Below, piece after piece: positions 45,397 through 54,646 of a DNA stretch of 64,000 nt. Both the position numbers and the translations under genes were made by a program. Below the pieces are notes generated by a model. That model saw only the letters and a program-made list of their open reading frames with translations, was not told where the DNA came from and searched no databases. The DNA is taken from positions 1 through 64,000 of the forward strand of contig CBDCSZ010000042.1 of assembly GCA_965221935.1 (NCBI GenBank). The letters are read 5' to 3'. Each line of letters starts with the position of its first letter. The stretch's first letter is position 1. This stretch comes from JAPOXR01 sp965221935 (GTDB lineage: Bacteria > Pseudomonadota > Alphaproteobacteria > Rhodobacterales > Rhodobacteraceae).

Positions 45397-45453
45397 GGGG
45401 GGGGTCGTTAAGCAGAAATGTGACTTTTCGATATAATTCCCTTTTTTGTCCGA

Positions 45454-46524
45454 TCAGCCGGCGGCAGATTCTTGCTCAAGAGCCTTCGCCTTGCTCTGGT
45501 CCGTCTCAAACCCGTGAAAGGCGCGGATTTTGCCTTCAATTTCGTCAGCGATCGGTTGATTTTGGTCGAGGAAGGCAATTGCATTCATCCGGCCCTGGCC
45601 AATCCGTTCGTCGCCATAGGAATACCACGAACCCGATTTCTCGACGATTCCGGCTTTGATGCCGAGGTCGATCAATTCACCGGATTTGGAAATCCCCGAA
45701 CCGTAAAGAATGTCGAATTCCGCCAACTTGAACGGAGGGGCCATCTTGTTCTTCACAATCTTGACCCGTGTGGTGTTTCCAATGACTTCGTCGCGGTTCT
45801 TGATTGCGCCGATGCGGCGAATATCCAGCCGCACGGACGAATAGAACTTCAGAGCATTGCCGCCGGTCGTGGTTTCCGGCGATCCAAACATCACGCCGAT
45901 CTTCATACGGATTTGGTTGATAAACAGCACCATGCAATTGGAACGGCTGATCGATCCCGTGAGTTTCCGCATGGCCTGGCTCATAAGGCGGGCTTGGGTG
46001 CCGACCTGGGAGTCTCCCATTTCACCTTCGAGTTCGGACTTCGGTGTCAATGCGGCCACTGAGTCGACAACGATGAGCGAAACGGCGCCGGACCGCACCA
46101 GCGTATCGGTGATCTCAAGGGCCTGTTCGCCTGTGTCGGGCTGGGAGATCAAAAGCTCATCCAGGTCGATGCCGAGTTTTTTGGCATAACCGGGGTCCAG
46201 CGCGTGTTCGGCATCGACGAATGCACAGATGCCGCCGGAGTTTTGCTCTTCGGCGACGACGTGCAGCGCCAATGTCGTTTTTCCAGATGATTCCGGTCCG
46301 TAAACTTCGACAACGCGTCCCTTTGGCAGTCCGCCGATCCCCAGCGCAATATCAAGCCCGAGGGAGCCCGTTGAGACCGAAGCAATATCCCACACCGCCC
46401 CTTCCTGGCCAAGCCGCATAATCGAGCCCTTGCCAAAATTGCGTTCGATTTGCCCAAGTGCCGATTCTAGGGCCTTCTTTTTGTCCATCTCCCGCCTCTC
46501 AAGATTTATGACTTTTGCAGCCAT
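45454..46524 (-). CDS. recA: Recombinase A
   Basis: The product is 356 residues from the ATG at 46524 (MAAKVINLERREMDKKKALESAL). Walker A is GPESSGKTTLAL, Walker B LIVVDSVAALTP, L1 GEMGDSQVGTQARLMSQAMRKL and L2 region FGSPETTTGGNALKFYSS. It forms filaments for homologous recombination and triggers LexA self-cleavage. Two SOS-box matches lie 52-98 bp upstream. The frame is open upstream to 46650, but it runs through the operator region. The IS4-type element ends 58 bp beyond the stop. Confidence 0.98.
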   Translation of the reverse strand: MAAKVINLERREMDKKKALESALGQIERNFGKGSIMRLGQEGAVWDIASVSTGSLGLDIALGIGGLPKGRVVEVYGPESSGKTTLALHVVAEEQNSGGICAFVDAEHALDPGYAKKLGIDLDELLISQPDTGEQALEITDTLVRSGAVSLIVVDSVAALTPKSELEGEMGDSQVGTQARLMSQAMRKLTGSISRSNCMVLFINQIRMKIGVMFGSPETTTGGNALKFYSSVRLDIRRIGAIKNRDEVIGNTTRVKIVKNKMAPPFKLAEFDILYGSGISKSGELIDLGIKAGIVEKSGSWYSYGDERIGQGRMNAIAFLDQNQPIADEIEGKIRAFHGFETDQSKAKALEQESAAG

Positions 46525-46575
46525 TGCCAGTCTCCCTTTATATGTTGCGCGTCGCGAAATTGACAGCGGCACTGT

Positions 46576-46590
46576 GTTCAAATTATGTTC
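46576..46590. promoter_or_regulatory. Probable LexA (SOS) box of recA
   Basis: GTTC-AAATTAT-GTTC, an exact match to the alphaproteobacterial LexA consensus GTTC-N7-GTTC, 52 bp upstream of the recA start. Confidence 0.85.
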
Positions 46591-46607
46591 GAGGAATACA
46601 CATATAA

Positions 46608-46622
46608 GAACAAAAAACGAAC
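46608..46622. promoter_or_regulatory. Second probable LexA (SOS) box of recA
   Basis: GAAC-AAAAAAC-GAAC on the plus strand, i.e. GTTC-N7-GTTC on the recA strand, 32 bp (three helical turns) from the first box and in the opposite orientation. Confidence 0.7.
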
Positions 46623-46830
46623 AATACAAGGGAAAATTTTCGGTTGACACTGTTTTTCAAAAAATAATGTAACAACAATGTGTTGCAAGTGATTTGACGA
46701 CAAATTTCTTGGCCTGGCACTTGTCCTGATGAATTGCCGAGTGAAACTTTGTGAGATCAAACGCGAATCATCTGCGCACACCTTCGTGATTGCGCCGGAA
46801 CGTTTCGTTTCCGATATGCTCTGGCTTCTG

Positions 46831-47664
46831 TCACACAGCTGTCAGCCGGAAACCGCTGTCTGTCTTTTCGAGATGACCGACCTGGCAGTTAAGAAAATGC
46901 GAGCCTGTGCACAGCATTCGGTCGGTCGCAATCATGTCGAACACTTTCCAGCGGACTGATTCCGCGGTTGTCCGGTCAAGGTTAAATCCGGTCGAAAGAC
47001 CGGGGTTGGCGAGCTGCAGGACCGGCGCCTGAACGACGTCAGCGGTGTGAATAAACTGCTGGCCGCCGGAGTCGAGACGTATGCCAACATGGCCGGGCGT
47101 GTGTCCTGGCAGGTCGGCAAAGGTCAGTCCCGGAGCGAATTCACGGTCTGCCCCGACGGTCCGCACCCTGCCCGCGTAGCTTTCCAAAACCGCTGCTGCG
47201 ATTCCCCGCCACTCTCTGGCGGTGTCATCGGCATTGACGAAGTTGGAATCATTGGTCCAGAAATTGTGCTCAGTCTCTGAAATCACCATTTCCGCGTTCG
47301 GAAACACGGCCGCGCCTTCGACAGATATCGTGCCGCCAATATGGTCGGGGTGCAAATGCGTGATCGCCAGAATCCTGACATCTTCGGGACGCAGCCCGGC
47401 CTCCGCCATGGCTTCCGGCATGTTGCCGGCTCCAGGTCCGAAGAAGTCGCGGGCGCCGGCATCGACCAACACGCACCGATCGGCCAAGCGGAAAAGCAAT
47501 GCATTGAAATTGGTCTCTATCGACGGCACGCCAGCGGCTTCAAGCATTCCGTCGAGCTGCTCATCCGCGACGCCCGGAAACACCTCGTAGTCGAACTCCA
47601 ATCCTCCGTCTTTCAGCACGACAACTTCATAGTCGCCGATCTGATGGCTGGCGGTCCTGGTCAT
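46831..47664 (-). CDS. Metallo-beta-lactamase-fold hydrolase
   Basis: The product is 277 residues from the ATG at 47664 (MTRTASHQIGDYEVVVLKDG). The metal motif is THLHPDHIGG, with further ligands in DLPGHTPGHVGIRL (His), FIHTADVVQAP (Asp) and GSHFLN (His), a complete binuclear set. The group includes lactonases and related hydrolases; the substrate is unknown. A start 25 codons earlier would overlap the rlmE stop as ATGA, so co-translation with rlmE is possible. Confidence 0.85.
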   Translation of the reverse strand: MTRTASHQIGDYEVVVLKDGGLEFDYEVFPGVADEQLDGMLEAAGVPSIETNFNALLFRLADRCVLVDAGARDFFGPGAGNMPEAMAEAGLRPEDVRILAITHLHPDHIGGTISVEGAAVFPNAEMVISETEHNFWTNDSNFVNADDTAREWRGIAAAVLESYAGRVRTVGADREFAPGLTFADLPGHTPGHVGIRLDSGGQQFIHTADVVQAPVLQLANPGLSTGFNLDRTTAESVRWKVFDMIATDRMLCTGSHFLNCQVGHLEKTDSGFRLTAV

Positions 47665-47735
47665 TGCAATCTCACCTGTTTGGCGTTTCGCCCGCCTTGA
47701 CTGCGCACCTCTGCGTGCATGCGGCGGCTCCCGGG

Positions 47736-48410
47736 TCAAACGCGGTGGCCCATAGCAACAACATATCGTTCGGAGCTGTCGCTGCGGCTTGCTGGAGGTT
47801 TCACATTGCGGACAGTGTGAAATCGAATTTTGAGATCGTGTTGTAGCCCCGCTTCGGCGCCGCCGGCAAGAACCTTGGCCACCAGCACGCCGCCCTCAGC
47901 CAAAACCTCGAAAGCGAACGAAGCTGCGGCCTCGGCGAGAGCCACTGTTCGCAGGTGATCGGTCTTTTTGTGACCCACGGCCGGCGCCGCCATATCGGAA
48001 AGCACCACATCCACCGGTCCGCCAAGAATTGCCCTAGCGGTTTCCGGGGCCTCGGAGTCCAAAAAATCAAGCACGTGCAATTCCGCCCCGGCGATTTCCT
48101 CAGTTTCCTTCAGGTCAATTCCCACGACGCGGCCGACAGGCGCCGCCCGGCGCTCTTGCAGCGCATTGACCCGCCGCACCGCCACCTGACACCATCCCCC
48201 GGGCGAGCAGCCAAGATCCAGAACGCGGTGTCCGGGCTTCAGGAAACCGAATTTATCGTCAATCTCAATGAGTTTGTATGCCGCCCTGCCCCGCCAGCCC
48301 TCGTCGCGGGCGCGTTTCACATACGGGTCATTCAATTGCCGTTCCAGCCACCGCGTCGATCCGGTCGATCGGCCTTTGGCTGTTTTCACCCGCACCTTCA
48401 ACTCCCGCAT
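47736..48410 (-). CDS. rlmE: 23S rRNA 2'-O-methyltransferase (FtsJ/RrmJ type)
   Basis: The product is 224 residues from the ATG at 48410 (MRELKVRVKTAKGR). Family features are STRWLERQLNDPYVKRARDEGWRGRAAYKL with the catalytic Lys, the SAM motif VLDLGCSPGGWCQVA, VVLSDMAAPAVGHKKTDH with the catalytic Asp and a Lys, and HTVRNVKPPASRSDSSERYVVAMG with the last Lys and Glu. It methylates the ribose of U2552 (E. coli numbering) in 23S rRNA. The MBL-fold gene follows. Confidence 0.95.
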   Translation of the reverse strand: MRELKVRVKTAKGRSTGSTRWLERQLNDPYVKRARDEGWRGRAAYKLIEIDDKFGFLKPGHRVLDLGCSPGGWCQVAVRRVNALQERRAAPVGRVVGIDLKETEEIAGAELHVLDFLDSEAPETARAILGGPVDVVLSDMAAPAVGHKKTDHLRTVALAEAAASFAFEVLAEGGVLVAKVLAGGAEAGLQHDLKIRFHTVRNVKPPASRSDSSERYVVAMGHRV

Positions 48411-48616
48411 TCCGCGGCCGGAACTGCGTTGTCTGCTCAAATTTTTCACTCTGTGATGCGCGCCCGCAGGGTTCCGCTGGAGCCATAGTCTGGCCAAGCA
48501 AACCATGCCCACGGTAATATTCAATGAATTTCATTGCAACTGATTTCATTTTTCATTCTCATTTGACGCGGCAAAACTATAGAAGGCGCCGGATTCGCAG
48601 TGGGAGCGCGGCGGCC

Positions 48617-48913
48617 ATGCCTGATGTGACAATTGTTTATTGGCGCGACATTCCGGCCCAGGTCATTGTCGGCAAAGGGCGGAGCGCGGCGAAAGTCCAG
48701 CTGCCTGAGCGATTCGAACACGCCATTGACCGCTGTGCCATGCGGGTCGGAGCGCGTGACACCGACGCTTATTTGCGGGAATGGCGCAAGTCCGAGCCGC
48801 GCCCGGCGGCCGGCGAGGCTGAAGAGATTGCCAGCCGGGAAGCGAATCGCCTCGACCGGGAATTTGACCGCGGCCGGCTAAAGGTCCTGATCGACAATGG
48901 CGGCTGGGGCTGA
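48617..48913 (+). CDS. Small PF13769-like (virulence-factor-named) protein of the one-carbon cluster
   Basis: The product is 98 residues from the ATG at 48617 (MPDVTIVYWRDIPAQVIVGKGR). A beta-alpha pattern with WRDIPAQVIVGKGRSAAKVQLPERF and DTDAYLREWRKSEP matches the small conserved family labelled virulence factor, which in marine alphaproteobacteria sits beside methylenetetrahydrofolate reductase and corrinoid methyltransferase genes. The name says nothing about its role. It is likely translated with the next gene, whose start overlaps its end by 17 bp. Confidence 0.75.
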   Translation: MPDVTIVYWRDIPAQVIVGKGRSAAKVQLPERFEHAIDRCAMRVGARDTDAYLREWRKSEPRPAAGEAEEIASREANRLDREFDRGRLKVLIDNGGWG

Positions 48914-49859
48914 GCTTGATGCCGATGGTCCCGAGCCAGGATTGACCGCACTGAAAGAGGCAGTTCCGATGGGTCTTGCGGCAAAATCTGACACCGACGG
49001 CCTGGCAGGATTCGTGCAGGGCTTTTCGTTGGAGGTCATGCCCCGAACCGCCGAGAAAATCGCCGATTTCAGGGACATTCTGCCGCCCGGCACGAGAGTC
49101 TACATCGCACATATCGAAGGCACGGCGGCAGACCGGATGGTGGACGCCGCAAGACGGGTCGCAGGCGAAGGTTTTCCTGTGTTGCCGCATTTCACCGCAA
49201 GAGCGATCCGAAACCGGAAAGAGCTTTCGCAGCTCATTGACGGATATCAGAGTGAGGCGGGTGTGCGCCAAGCCTTGGTGCTGGCCGGCGGAATCGCAAA
49301 ACCGGTTGGAGAATTCCACTCTGCAATGCAGCTCTTGAACACCGGGCTGTTTGACAAGGCCGGTTTCACGGATCTGCATGTGGCGGGCCATCCGGAAGGA
49401 AACAAGGATATTGATCCCGATGGCGGTTTCGCCGCCACAGACGCGGCCCTGAAAGATAAACAGGCTTTTTCACACAACACCGATGCGAGGATGGCGCTGG
49501 CGACACAGTTTGTTTTTGATGCCGCCCCGGTTATATCCTGGTCGGAGCGGATTGCCGCCGCCGGCATCGCGCTTCCGATATATGTCGGGGTCGCGGGCCC
49601 CGCCAAGATTCAGACTCTGATCAAGTTCGCGCTGGCGTGTGGGGTTGGCCCCTCGCTGCGCATGCTTCAGCGCCGGGCGACCGATTTCAACAAGATGCTG
49701 CAGCCGATCGAACCGACGGGAATTGTGCGTGAACTGGCTCGCTACAAATCGCGCCACAAAGGGTCGAAAATCTCCGGCGTGCACGTGTTCCCGCTCGGAG
49801 GCATCCGCGCCGGCGCGGAATGGGGGCGAAGTCATGCGGCCGCGCTGCCGGCGAGATAG
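48897..49859 (+). CDS. Methylenetetrahydrofolate reductase-like protein
   Basis: The product is 320 residues (an internal start at 48969 is also possible). FSLEVMPRTAEKIADF, YIAHIEGTAADRMVDAARR, FPVLPHFTARAIRNRKEL and VAGHPEGNKDIDP follow the MetF TIM-barrel and FAD-site pattern, but it is clearly divergent from classical MetF. It should interconvert methylene- and methyl-tetrahydrofolate. In this cluster the likely direction is oxidation of methyl-THF made from a methylated substrate, together with the methyltransferase just downstream (18 bp). Confidence 0.82.
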   Translation: MAAGAELDADGPEPGLTALKEAVPMGLAAKSDTDGLAGFVQGFSLEVMPRTAEKIADFRDILPPGTRVYIAHIEGTAADRMVDAARRVAGEGFPVLPHFTARAIRNRKELSQLIDGYQSEAGVRQALVLAGGIAKPVGEFHSAMQLLNTGLFDKAGFTDLHVAGHPEGNKDIDPDGGFAATDAALKDKQAFSHNTDARMALATQFVFDAAPVISWSERIAAAGIALPIYVGVAGPAKIQTLIKFALACGVGPSLRMLQRRATDFNKMLQPIEPTGIVRELARYKSRHKGSKISGVHVFPLGGIRAGAEWGRSHAAALPAR

Positions 49860-49877
49860 TTCGAAGGAGCACGGTCC

Positions 49878-50801
49878 ATGACCCGAACCATCGTCGAATC
49901 CAAGAGCAAGACCGCTGTGATTGGCTTTGATGAACCGTTCTGTGTCATTGGCGAACGTATCAATCCGACCGGCCGCAAGACGCTGGCGACGGAACTTGAG
50001 GCGGAAAAATTCGACACTGTTGTCAAAGACGCCCTGCAGCAGGTCGAGTGCGGCGCCGCAATGCTCGATGTCAATGCCGGCGTCGTTTACAATTCCAACC
50101 CGAATCCGAATGAAACTGAACCGATACTCATGACCCGGCTCATCAAACTGGTGCAGGCGACGGTGGACGTGCCGCTCTGTATCGACAGTTCGGTTCCCGG
50201 GGCGCTGGAAGCCGGATTGGAAGCCTGCGAGGGACGGCCGCTGCTGAATTCGGTCACCGGCGAGGAAGAGCGGCTCGCGACGATTTTGCCGCTAGTGAAG
50301 AAATTCGCCGTTCCGGTGGTCGCAATTTCAAATGACGACGCAGGGATCTCCGAGGATCCCAACGTGCGGTTCGATGTGGCCCGCAAAATCGTTGAAAGAG
50401 CCGCCGACCACGGGATACCGGCGCACGATATCGTGGTCGATCCGCTGGTGATGCCTGTCGGCGCGATGGCGACTGCCGGAAGACAGGTTTTTGCGCTGGT
50501 GCGGCGGCTCCGAGAAGAGCTGGATGTCAACTCGACCTGCGGCGCTTCAAACATCTCCTTCGGACTTCCTGAGCGGCATGCCATCAATTCGGCGTTTCTG
50601 CCCATGGCTATTGCGGCCGGCATGACCTCAGCGATCATGAATCCTGTGCGCCCGCAGGAAATGGCGGCCATTCGCGCCGCCAATCTTCTCATGGATCACG
50701 ACCCGCACGGTTCGGTGTGGATCCGGCACCACAAACCGCGGGTCGAACAGCGCCAGGATCTGCAGCAGCGGCGCGCACGCGGCCGCCGCCGGCGCCAATA
50801 G
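49878..50801 (+). CDS. Methyltetrahydrofolate:corrinoid methyltransferase
   Basis: The product is 307 residues with the pterin-binding TIM-barrel of the MeTr/DHPS class: FCVIGERINPTGRKTLATEL, AAMLDVNAGVVYNSNPNPNETEP, LCIDSSVPGALEAGLEACEGRPLLNSVTGEEERLATILPLVKK, DIVVDPLVMPVGAMATAG and GASNISFGLPERHAINSAF. It moves a methyl group between tetrahydrofolate and a corrinoid protein. The C-terminus is Arg-rich (QRRARGRRRRQ), unusual for the family and perhaps recently extended. The corrinoid activator follows 21 bp later. Confidence 0.9.
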   Translation: MTRTIVESKSKTAVIGFDEPFCVIGERINPTGRKTLATELEAEKFDTVVKDALQQVECGAAMLDVNAGVVYNSNPNPNETEPILMTRLIKLVQATVDVPLCIDSSVPGALEAGLEACEGRPLLNSVTGEEERLATILPLVKKFAVPVVAISNDDAGISEDPNVRFDVARKIVERAADHGIPAHDIVVDPLVMPVGAMATAGRQVFALVRRLREELDVNSTCGASNISFGLPERHAINSAFLPMAIAAGMTSAIMNPVRPQEMAAIRAANLLMDHDPHGSVWIRHHKPRVEQRQDLQQRRARGRRRRQ

Positions 50802-50822
50802 AAGGAGCCTGACTGTCGCAGC

Positions 50823-52859
50823 ATGCCTGAACGGGAACCACTTGCGGTTTTTACGCCCTCGGGAAAACGGGGGCGATTTCCTGTCGGCACACCCGTTCTG
50901 CAGGCGGCCCGGCAGCTTGGCGTCGACCTCGACAGCGTTTGTGGCGGGCGCGGCATCTGTTCGCGCTGCCAGGTCGCGCCGTCATTCGGTTCATTCCCGA
51001 AACACGGGATAAACTGCGATCCCGGTTCCCTGTCGCCGTGGAACGCGGTGGAAGAGCGCTATGACCGCATACGGGGACTGACAACCGGTCGCAGGCTGGG
51101 TTGCCAGGCGCAGATCGCCGGCGACGTTGTCATCGACGTCCCGGTCGAATCGCAGGTTCACAAACAGGTCATTCGCAAATCCGCAGACGAGCGGCCGGTT
51201 GACATGGATCCGGCGGTCCGGCTGCACTACATCGAAGTTGCGGAACCGGACATGCACGAACCGTCCGGCGATCTCGAAAGGGTGCGCGATGCGCTGCGGT
51301 CGCAGTGGAATATCGCCGATGCCGCCATAGATGTTTCCATTCTCCGGACAATGCAGCCCGTTCTCCGCAAGGGAAACTGGACGGCGACCGTGGCGGTGCA
51401 TAACGGCGGAGGCGGTCTGCCGAGGATCATCGGCATGTGGCCCGGCTATTTCGAAAAGGAGATATTCGGGCTGGCTGTCGATCTTGGCTCGACAACAATC
51501 GCGGCCCATTTGTGCAGCTTGAATGACGGCAGGGTCGCGGGCTCGTCGGGAACCATGAATCCGCAGATCCGTTTTGGCGAGGATTTGATGAGCCGCGTTT
51601 CATACGCGATGCTCAATGCCGGCGGCAGCGGAGAAATGACCCGGACAGTCCGTGACGCGCTGAACTCATTGTTTTCCGAAATCGCCGCCGATGCCGCTGT
51701 CGGGCCAGAGCAGATTCTGGAGGTGGTTTTCGTCTGCAACCCGGTCATGCATCATCTGCTGCTCGGCATTGACCCGGTTGAGCTTGGCCAGGCGCCGTTT
51801 GCGCTGGCGACAGCGGATTCGGTTGCCGCCGATGCCCGCTCGCTGGATATCTCAGCGATTCCAGAGGCCGCGCAGATTTACATTCTTCCCTGCATTGCGG
51901 GGCATGTCGGAGCCGACTGCGCATCCGTTATCCTCTCGGAACAGCCGCACAAATCGGATGAACGGCTGCTGGTTGTGGATGTCGGTACCAACGCCGAGAT
52001 CGTGTTCGGAGACAAGACGCGGGTTCTGGCATGCTCTTCGCCGACGGGCCCGGCCTTCGAAGGCGCGCAAATCAGTTCCGGGCAGCGCGCCGCTCCGGGC
52101 GCGATTGAGCGGGTTGCCATCGATCCCGAGACAAAGGAGCCAAAGTTCAAGATCGTCGGCTGCGACCTGTGGTCTGACCGTCCGGAGTTTGCGGCGGCGG
52201 CCGGGGTCACCGGAATCTGCGGTTCAGGCATTATCGAAGCGATCGCCGAGATGCGGATTTGCGGCTTGGTGGATGCGTCAGGACTGATCGGCTCGCCGGA
52301 TCAGACCGGCACTGACCGAATGGTTAAGGACGGCCGCACTTTTTCTTACCTGCTTTATCAAGGCGAAGCCGGGGACGAACCCAGGATTCTCATCACGCAG
52401 GGAGACATTCGCGCGGTTCAGCTGGCAAAGTCCGCGCTCTACGCCGGAGCCCGTCTCCTGATGGACGAGTACGGCGCCGATTCCGTAGACCGGATTGTGC
52501 TTGCAGGCGCATTTGGCTCCCATATTTCGACGCGCCATGCGATGGTTCTCGGCATGATCCCCGACTGCCGCCTCGACCGGGTCAGTTCAGCGGGCAATGC
52601 CGCCGGAACCGGCGCCCGCATGGCGTTATGCAGTGTGGCGGCGCGGCGCGACATTGAAGACGTGGTCAAAAGCATCGAAAAAATCGAAACCGCTGTTGAG
52701 CCAAAGTTTCAGGAGCACTTCGTAAATGCCAACGCATTGCCACACGCGACCGACCCGTTCCCTGAGCTTTCCAGGACGGTGACGCTGGGGAACCGGCTGT
52801 TCAATAAATCCGGCGGCGATGCGTCCAAGCCGGGGGCGCGGCGGCGGCGGCGAAGATAG
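50823..52859 (+). CDS. ASKHA-domain corrinoid activator (RACE, DUF4445) with N-terminal 2Fe-2S domain
   Basis: The product is 678 residues. The N-terminal ferredoxin domain has the plant-type Cys pattern in DSVCGGRGICSRCQVAPS plus a later Cys. A linker precedes the ASKHA ATPase core: GLAVDLGSTTIAAHLC, RFGEDLMSRVSYAM, VVFVCNPVMHHLLLG, LLVVDVGTNAEIVFGD, CSSPTGPAFEGAQI and IVLAGAFGSHIS. Such proteins use ATP to drive electron transfer that re-reduces Co(II) in corrinoid methyltransfer proteins. The Arg-rich end (GARRRRRR) resembles that of the gene before it. The substrate methyltransferase and corrinoid protein are not in this window. Confidence 0.92.
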   Translation: MPEREPLAVFTPSGKRGRFPVGTPVLQAARQLGVDLDSVCGGRGICSRCQVAPSFGSFPKHGINCDPGSLSPWNAVEERYDRIRGLTTGRRLGCQAQIAGDVVIDVPVESQVHKQVIRKSADERPVDMDPAVRLHYIEVAEPDMHEPSGDLERVRDALRSQWNIADAAIDVSILRTMQPVLRKGNWTATVAVHNGGGGLPRIIGMWPGYFEKEIFGLAVDLGSTTIAAHLCSLNDGRVAGSSGTMNPQIRFGEDLMSRVSYAMLNAGGSGEMTRTVRDALNSLFSEIAADAAVGPEQILEVVFVCNPVMHHLLLGIDPVELGQAPFALATADSVAADARSLDISAIPEAAQIYILPCIAGHVGADCASVILSEQPHKSDERLLVVDVGTNAEIVFGDKTRVLACSSPTGPAFEGAQISSGQRAAPGAIERVAIDPETKEPKFKIVGCDLWSDRPEFAAAAGVTGICGSGIIEAIAEMRICGLVDASGLIGSPDQTGTDRMVKDGRTFSYLLYQGEAGDEPRILITQGDIRAVQLAKSALYAGARLLMDEYGADSVDRIVLAGAFGSHISTRHAMVLGMIPDCRLDRVSSAGNAAGTGARMALCSVAARRDIEDVVKSIEKIETAVEPKFQEHFVNANALPHATDPFPELSRTVTLGNRLFNKSGGDASKPGARRRRRR

Positions 52860-52956
52860 ACGCAGGGTGCTTCGCGCGGCCCGTTCAATCTGATTCTGAA
52901 TCTGGCGCTGCCGGCCGCTTGACGACCCGAGTGGAAGGTGACAGATTGCCCCCAGA

Positions 52957-53031
52957 GCGGGTGTAGTTCAGAGGCAGAACGTCAGCTTCCCATGCTGAAT
53001 GTCATCGGTTCGATTCCGATCACCCGCTCCA
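52957..53031 (+). tRNA. tRNA-Gly (anticodon CCC), CCA encoded
   Basis: Complete cloverleaf: acceptor GCGGGTG/CACCCGC, D arm GTTCAGAGGCAGAAC, anticodon arm TCAGC-TTCCCAT-GCTGA giving anticodon CCC (reads GGG), T arm ATCGGTTCGATTCCGAT, discriminator T and an encoded CCA. Confidence 0.94.
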
Positions 53032-53047
53032 AATTTCCTGCCTCCGA

Positions 53048-54640
53048 TCATTCCGCGCCGCGGGCCGTGCGGACAAATCCCAGCAACAATTCTGTGGAGC
53101 TGTTGCCGCTGGCTGGACCGTCGCCGCCGGCGACGCGGGGCAGCAGCCGTTCCGCCATCTCTTTGCCGAGTTCGACCCCCCATTGATCGAAACTGTTGAT
53201 ATCGAGAATCGCGCCCTCGACGAACACGCTGTGTTCATAGAGGGCAATGATCTGACCGAGTACGAATGGTGTGAGCTTCGGATAAATCAGCGTCGACGAC
53301 GGCCGGTTGCCTGGGAAGCGGCGATGAGCGTCCGCCGGGCCGGTGCGATCCGTTTCCGGTGCGCCGCGTCCCCGCATCAAGGCTTCGGACTGCGCCAGGC
53401 AGTTGGCGACGAGGAGATCGTGATGGCGCGAATACGCCGGATCGTGACCCTCCGCGGCAACCAGGAATTCGCACGGAACGATCTGATTGCCTTGATGAAG
53501 CGCCTGAAAGAACGCGTGCTGGCCGTTGGTTCCCGGCTCGCCCCAAACGACGGCGGCGGAGGAGTGTTGCAGCTTCTCCCCGCAGCGTGTGACCGATTTT
53601 CCGTTCGATTCCATCGCCAGCTGCTGGAGATAGGCCGGCAGGCGCCTCAGCTTGTGGTCGTATGGCAGCACCGCCCGGGTCGGGAGGCCGCAGACCTGAT
53701 TGTGCCAAATGCCGATCAGCCCGTGCACGATCGGCAGGTTCAACGCTGGCGGCGCCTGCGCGAAATGCCGGTCCATGCTGTGGCCGCCTGCCAGAACATC
53801 GCGGAAGCCGCCGCCGCTGATGCGGACCATGAGAGCCAGCCCGACAGGTCCCCAGAGCGAATATCTCCCGCCGACCCAGGCGCCAAAGCCAAACACACGG
53901 TCGCGGCGAAGGCCGAATGCCACGCATTCCCCTGGCTTGGACGACACAGCGGCAAACTGAGCTTCGGGCGAATCGCCGCCGGCGCCCGTTGCCAGCCACT
54001 GGCGGACCGTTCGCGCGTTGGTCATCGTTTCAATGGTTGTGAATGTTTTCGATGCGACAATGACCAGTGTTGTGCGCGGGTTAAGCGCGGCAAGCATTTC
54101 AGCCGCCTGCGCGCCATCGACATTGGAAAGGAAGTGCGGCGCCGGTCCGTCGCCATAGGGGAAGAGGGCATCGCTCGCCATTGCAGGCCCGAGATCCGAT
54201 CCCCCGATGCCGATATGTAAAACGTCGGTGAATTTTTCGCCGTTTGCCGCGCACTGCCTGCCGCTGCGGACGTCATCGGCAAGCCTCTCCATGCGCTCAA
54301 GCGTGGAATGGATCTCCGGCACGATGTCGGCGCCGCTGACAACGAGTGACATGTCACCGGGATTCCTAAGCGCCGTGTGCAGCGCCGCCCTTTGTTCGGT
54401 GTTGTTGACCAATTCGCCAGCGAACATGGAATCGCGCTGCGCGGTCACGCGGCGGGAATCGGCGAGTTCCAAAAGCGCGCGAAACGCCTTCTCATCGATG
54501 CGGGTCTTGGAATAGTCAAATAAGAGATCGCCGATGCGCAGCGAATACCGCGAAGCGCGCCCCGGGTCCTGTGCGAACAGGGCCGCAATTGAAGTGGATT
54601 TCAAGCGCTCACGGTGCCGCGCAAGCTTTTGCCAGGTCAT
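53048..54640 (-). CDS. pgi: Glucose-6-phosphate isomerase
   Basis: The product is 530 residues. Signatures are HIGIGGSDLGPAMASDAL, TLVIVASKTFTTIETMTNA, FGFGAWVGGRYSLWGPVGL (PGI signature with SASVGGRFS-like variant), ESNGKSVTRCGE, VWGEPGTNGQHAFFQALHQG and a C-terminal KEMAERLL with the catalytic Lys region. It interconverts glucose-6-P and fructose-6-P. It is the last gene of the zwf-pgl-pgi operon, starting 7 bp past the pgl stop. Confidence 0.96.
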   Translation of the reverse strand: MTWQKLARHRERLKSTSIAALFAQDPGRASRYSLRIGDLLFDYSKTRIDEKAFRALLELADSRRVTAQRDSMFAGELVNNTEQRAALHTALRNPGDMSLVVSGADIVPEIHSTLERMERLADDVRSGRQCAANGEKFTDVLHIGIGGSDLGPAMASDALFPYGDGPAPHFLSNVDGAQAAEMLAALNPRTTLVIVASKTFTTIETMTNARTVRQWLATGAGGDSPEAQFAAVSSKPGECVAFGLRRDRVFGFGAWVGGRYSLWGPVGLALMVRISGGGFRDVLAGGHSMDRHFAQAPPALNLPIVHGLIGIWHNQVCGLPTRAVLPYDHKLRRLPAYLQQLAMESNGKSVTRCGEKLQHSSAAVVWGEPGTNGQHAFFQALHQGNQIVPCEFLVAAEGHDPAYSRHHDLLVANCLAQSEALMRGRGAPETDRTGPADAHRRFPGNRPSSTLIYPKLTPFVLGQIIALYEHSVFVEGAILDINSFDQWGVELGKEMAERLLPRVAGGDGPASGNSSTELLLGFVRTARGAE

Positions 54641-54646
54641 CGGGGC

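Noticed and set aside
43654..45659. Several long open frames over the IS4-type transposase on both strands (e.g. 43654-45288 minus, 44118-45659 plus, 43358-44488 plus)
   Set aside because: They are shadows of the two transposase frames; the products lack recognisable domains and one runs out of the IS into recA antisense.
46729..46959. A 76-codon plus-strand frame after a TTGACA/TAATGT-like promoter between recA and the MBL gene
   Set aside because: Most of it is antisense to the MBL-fold gene, and the product lacks any motif.
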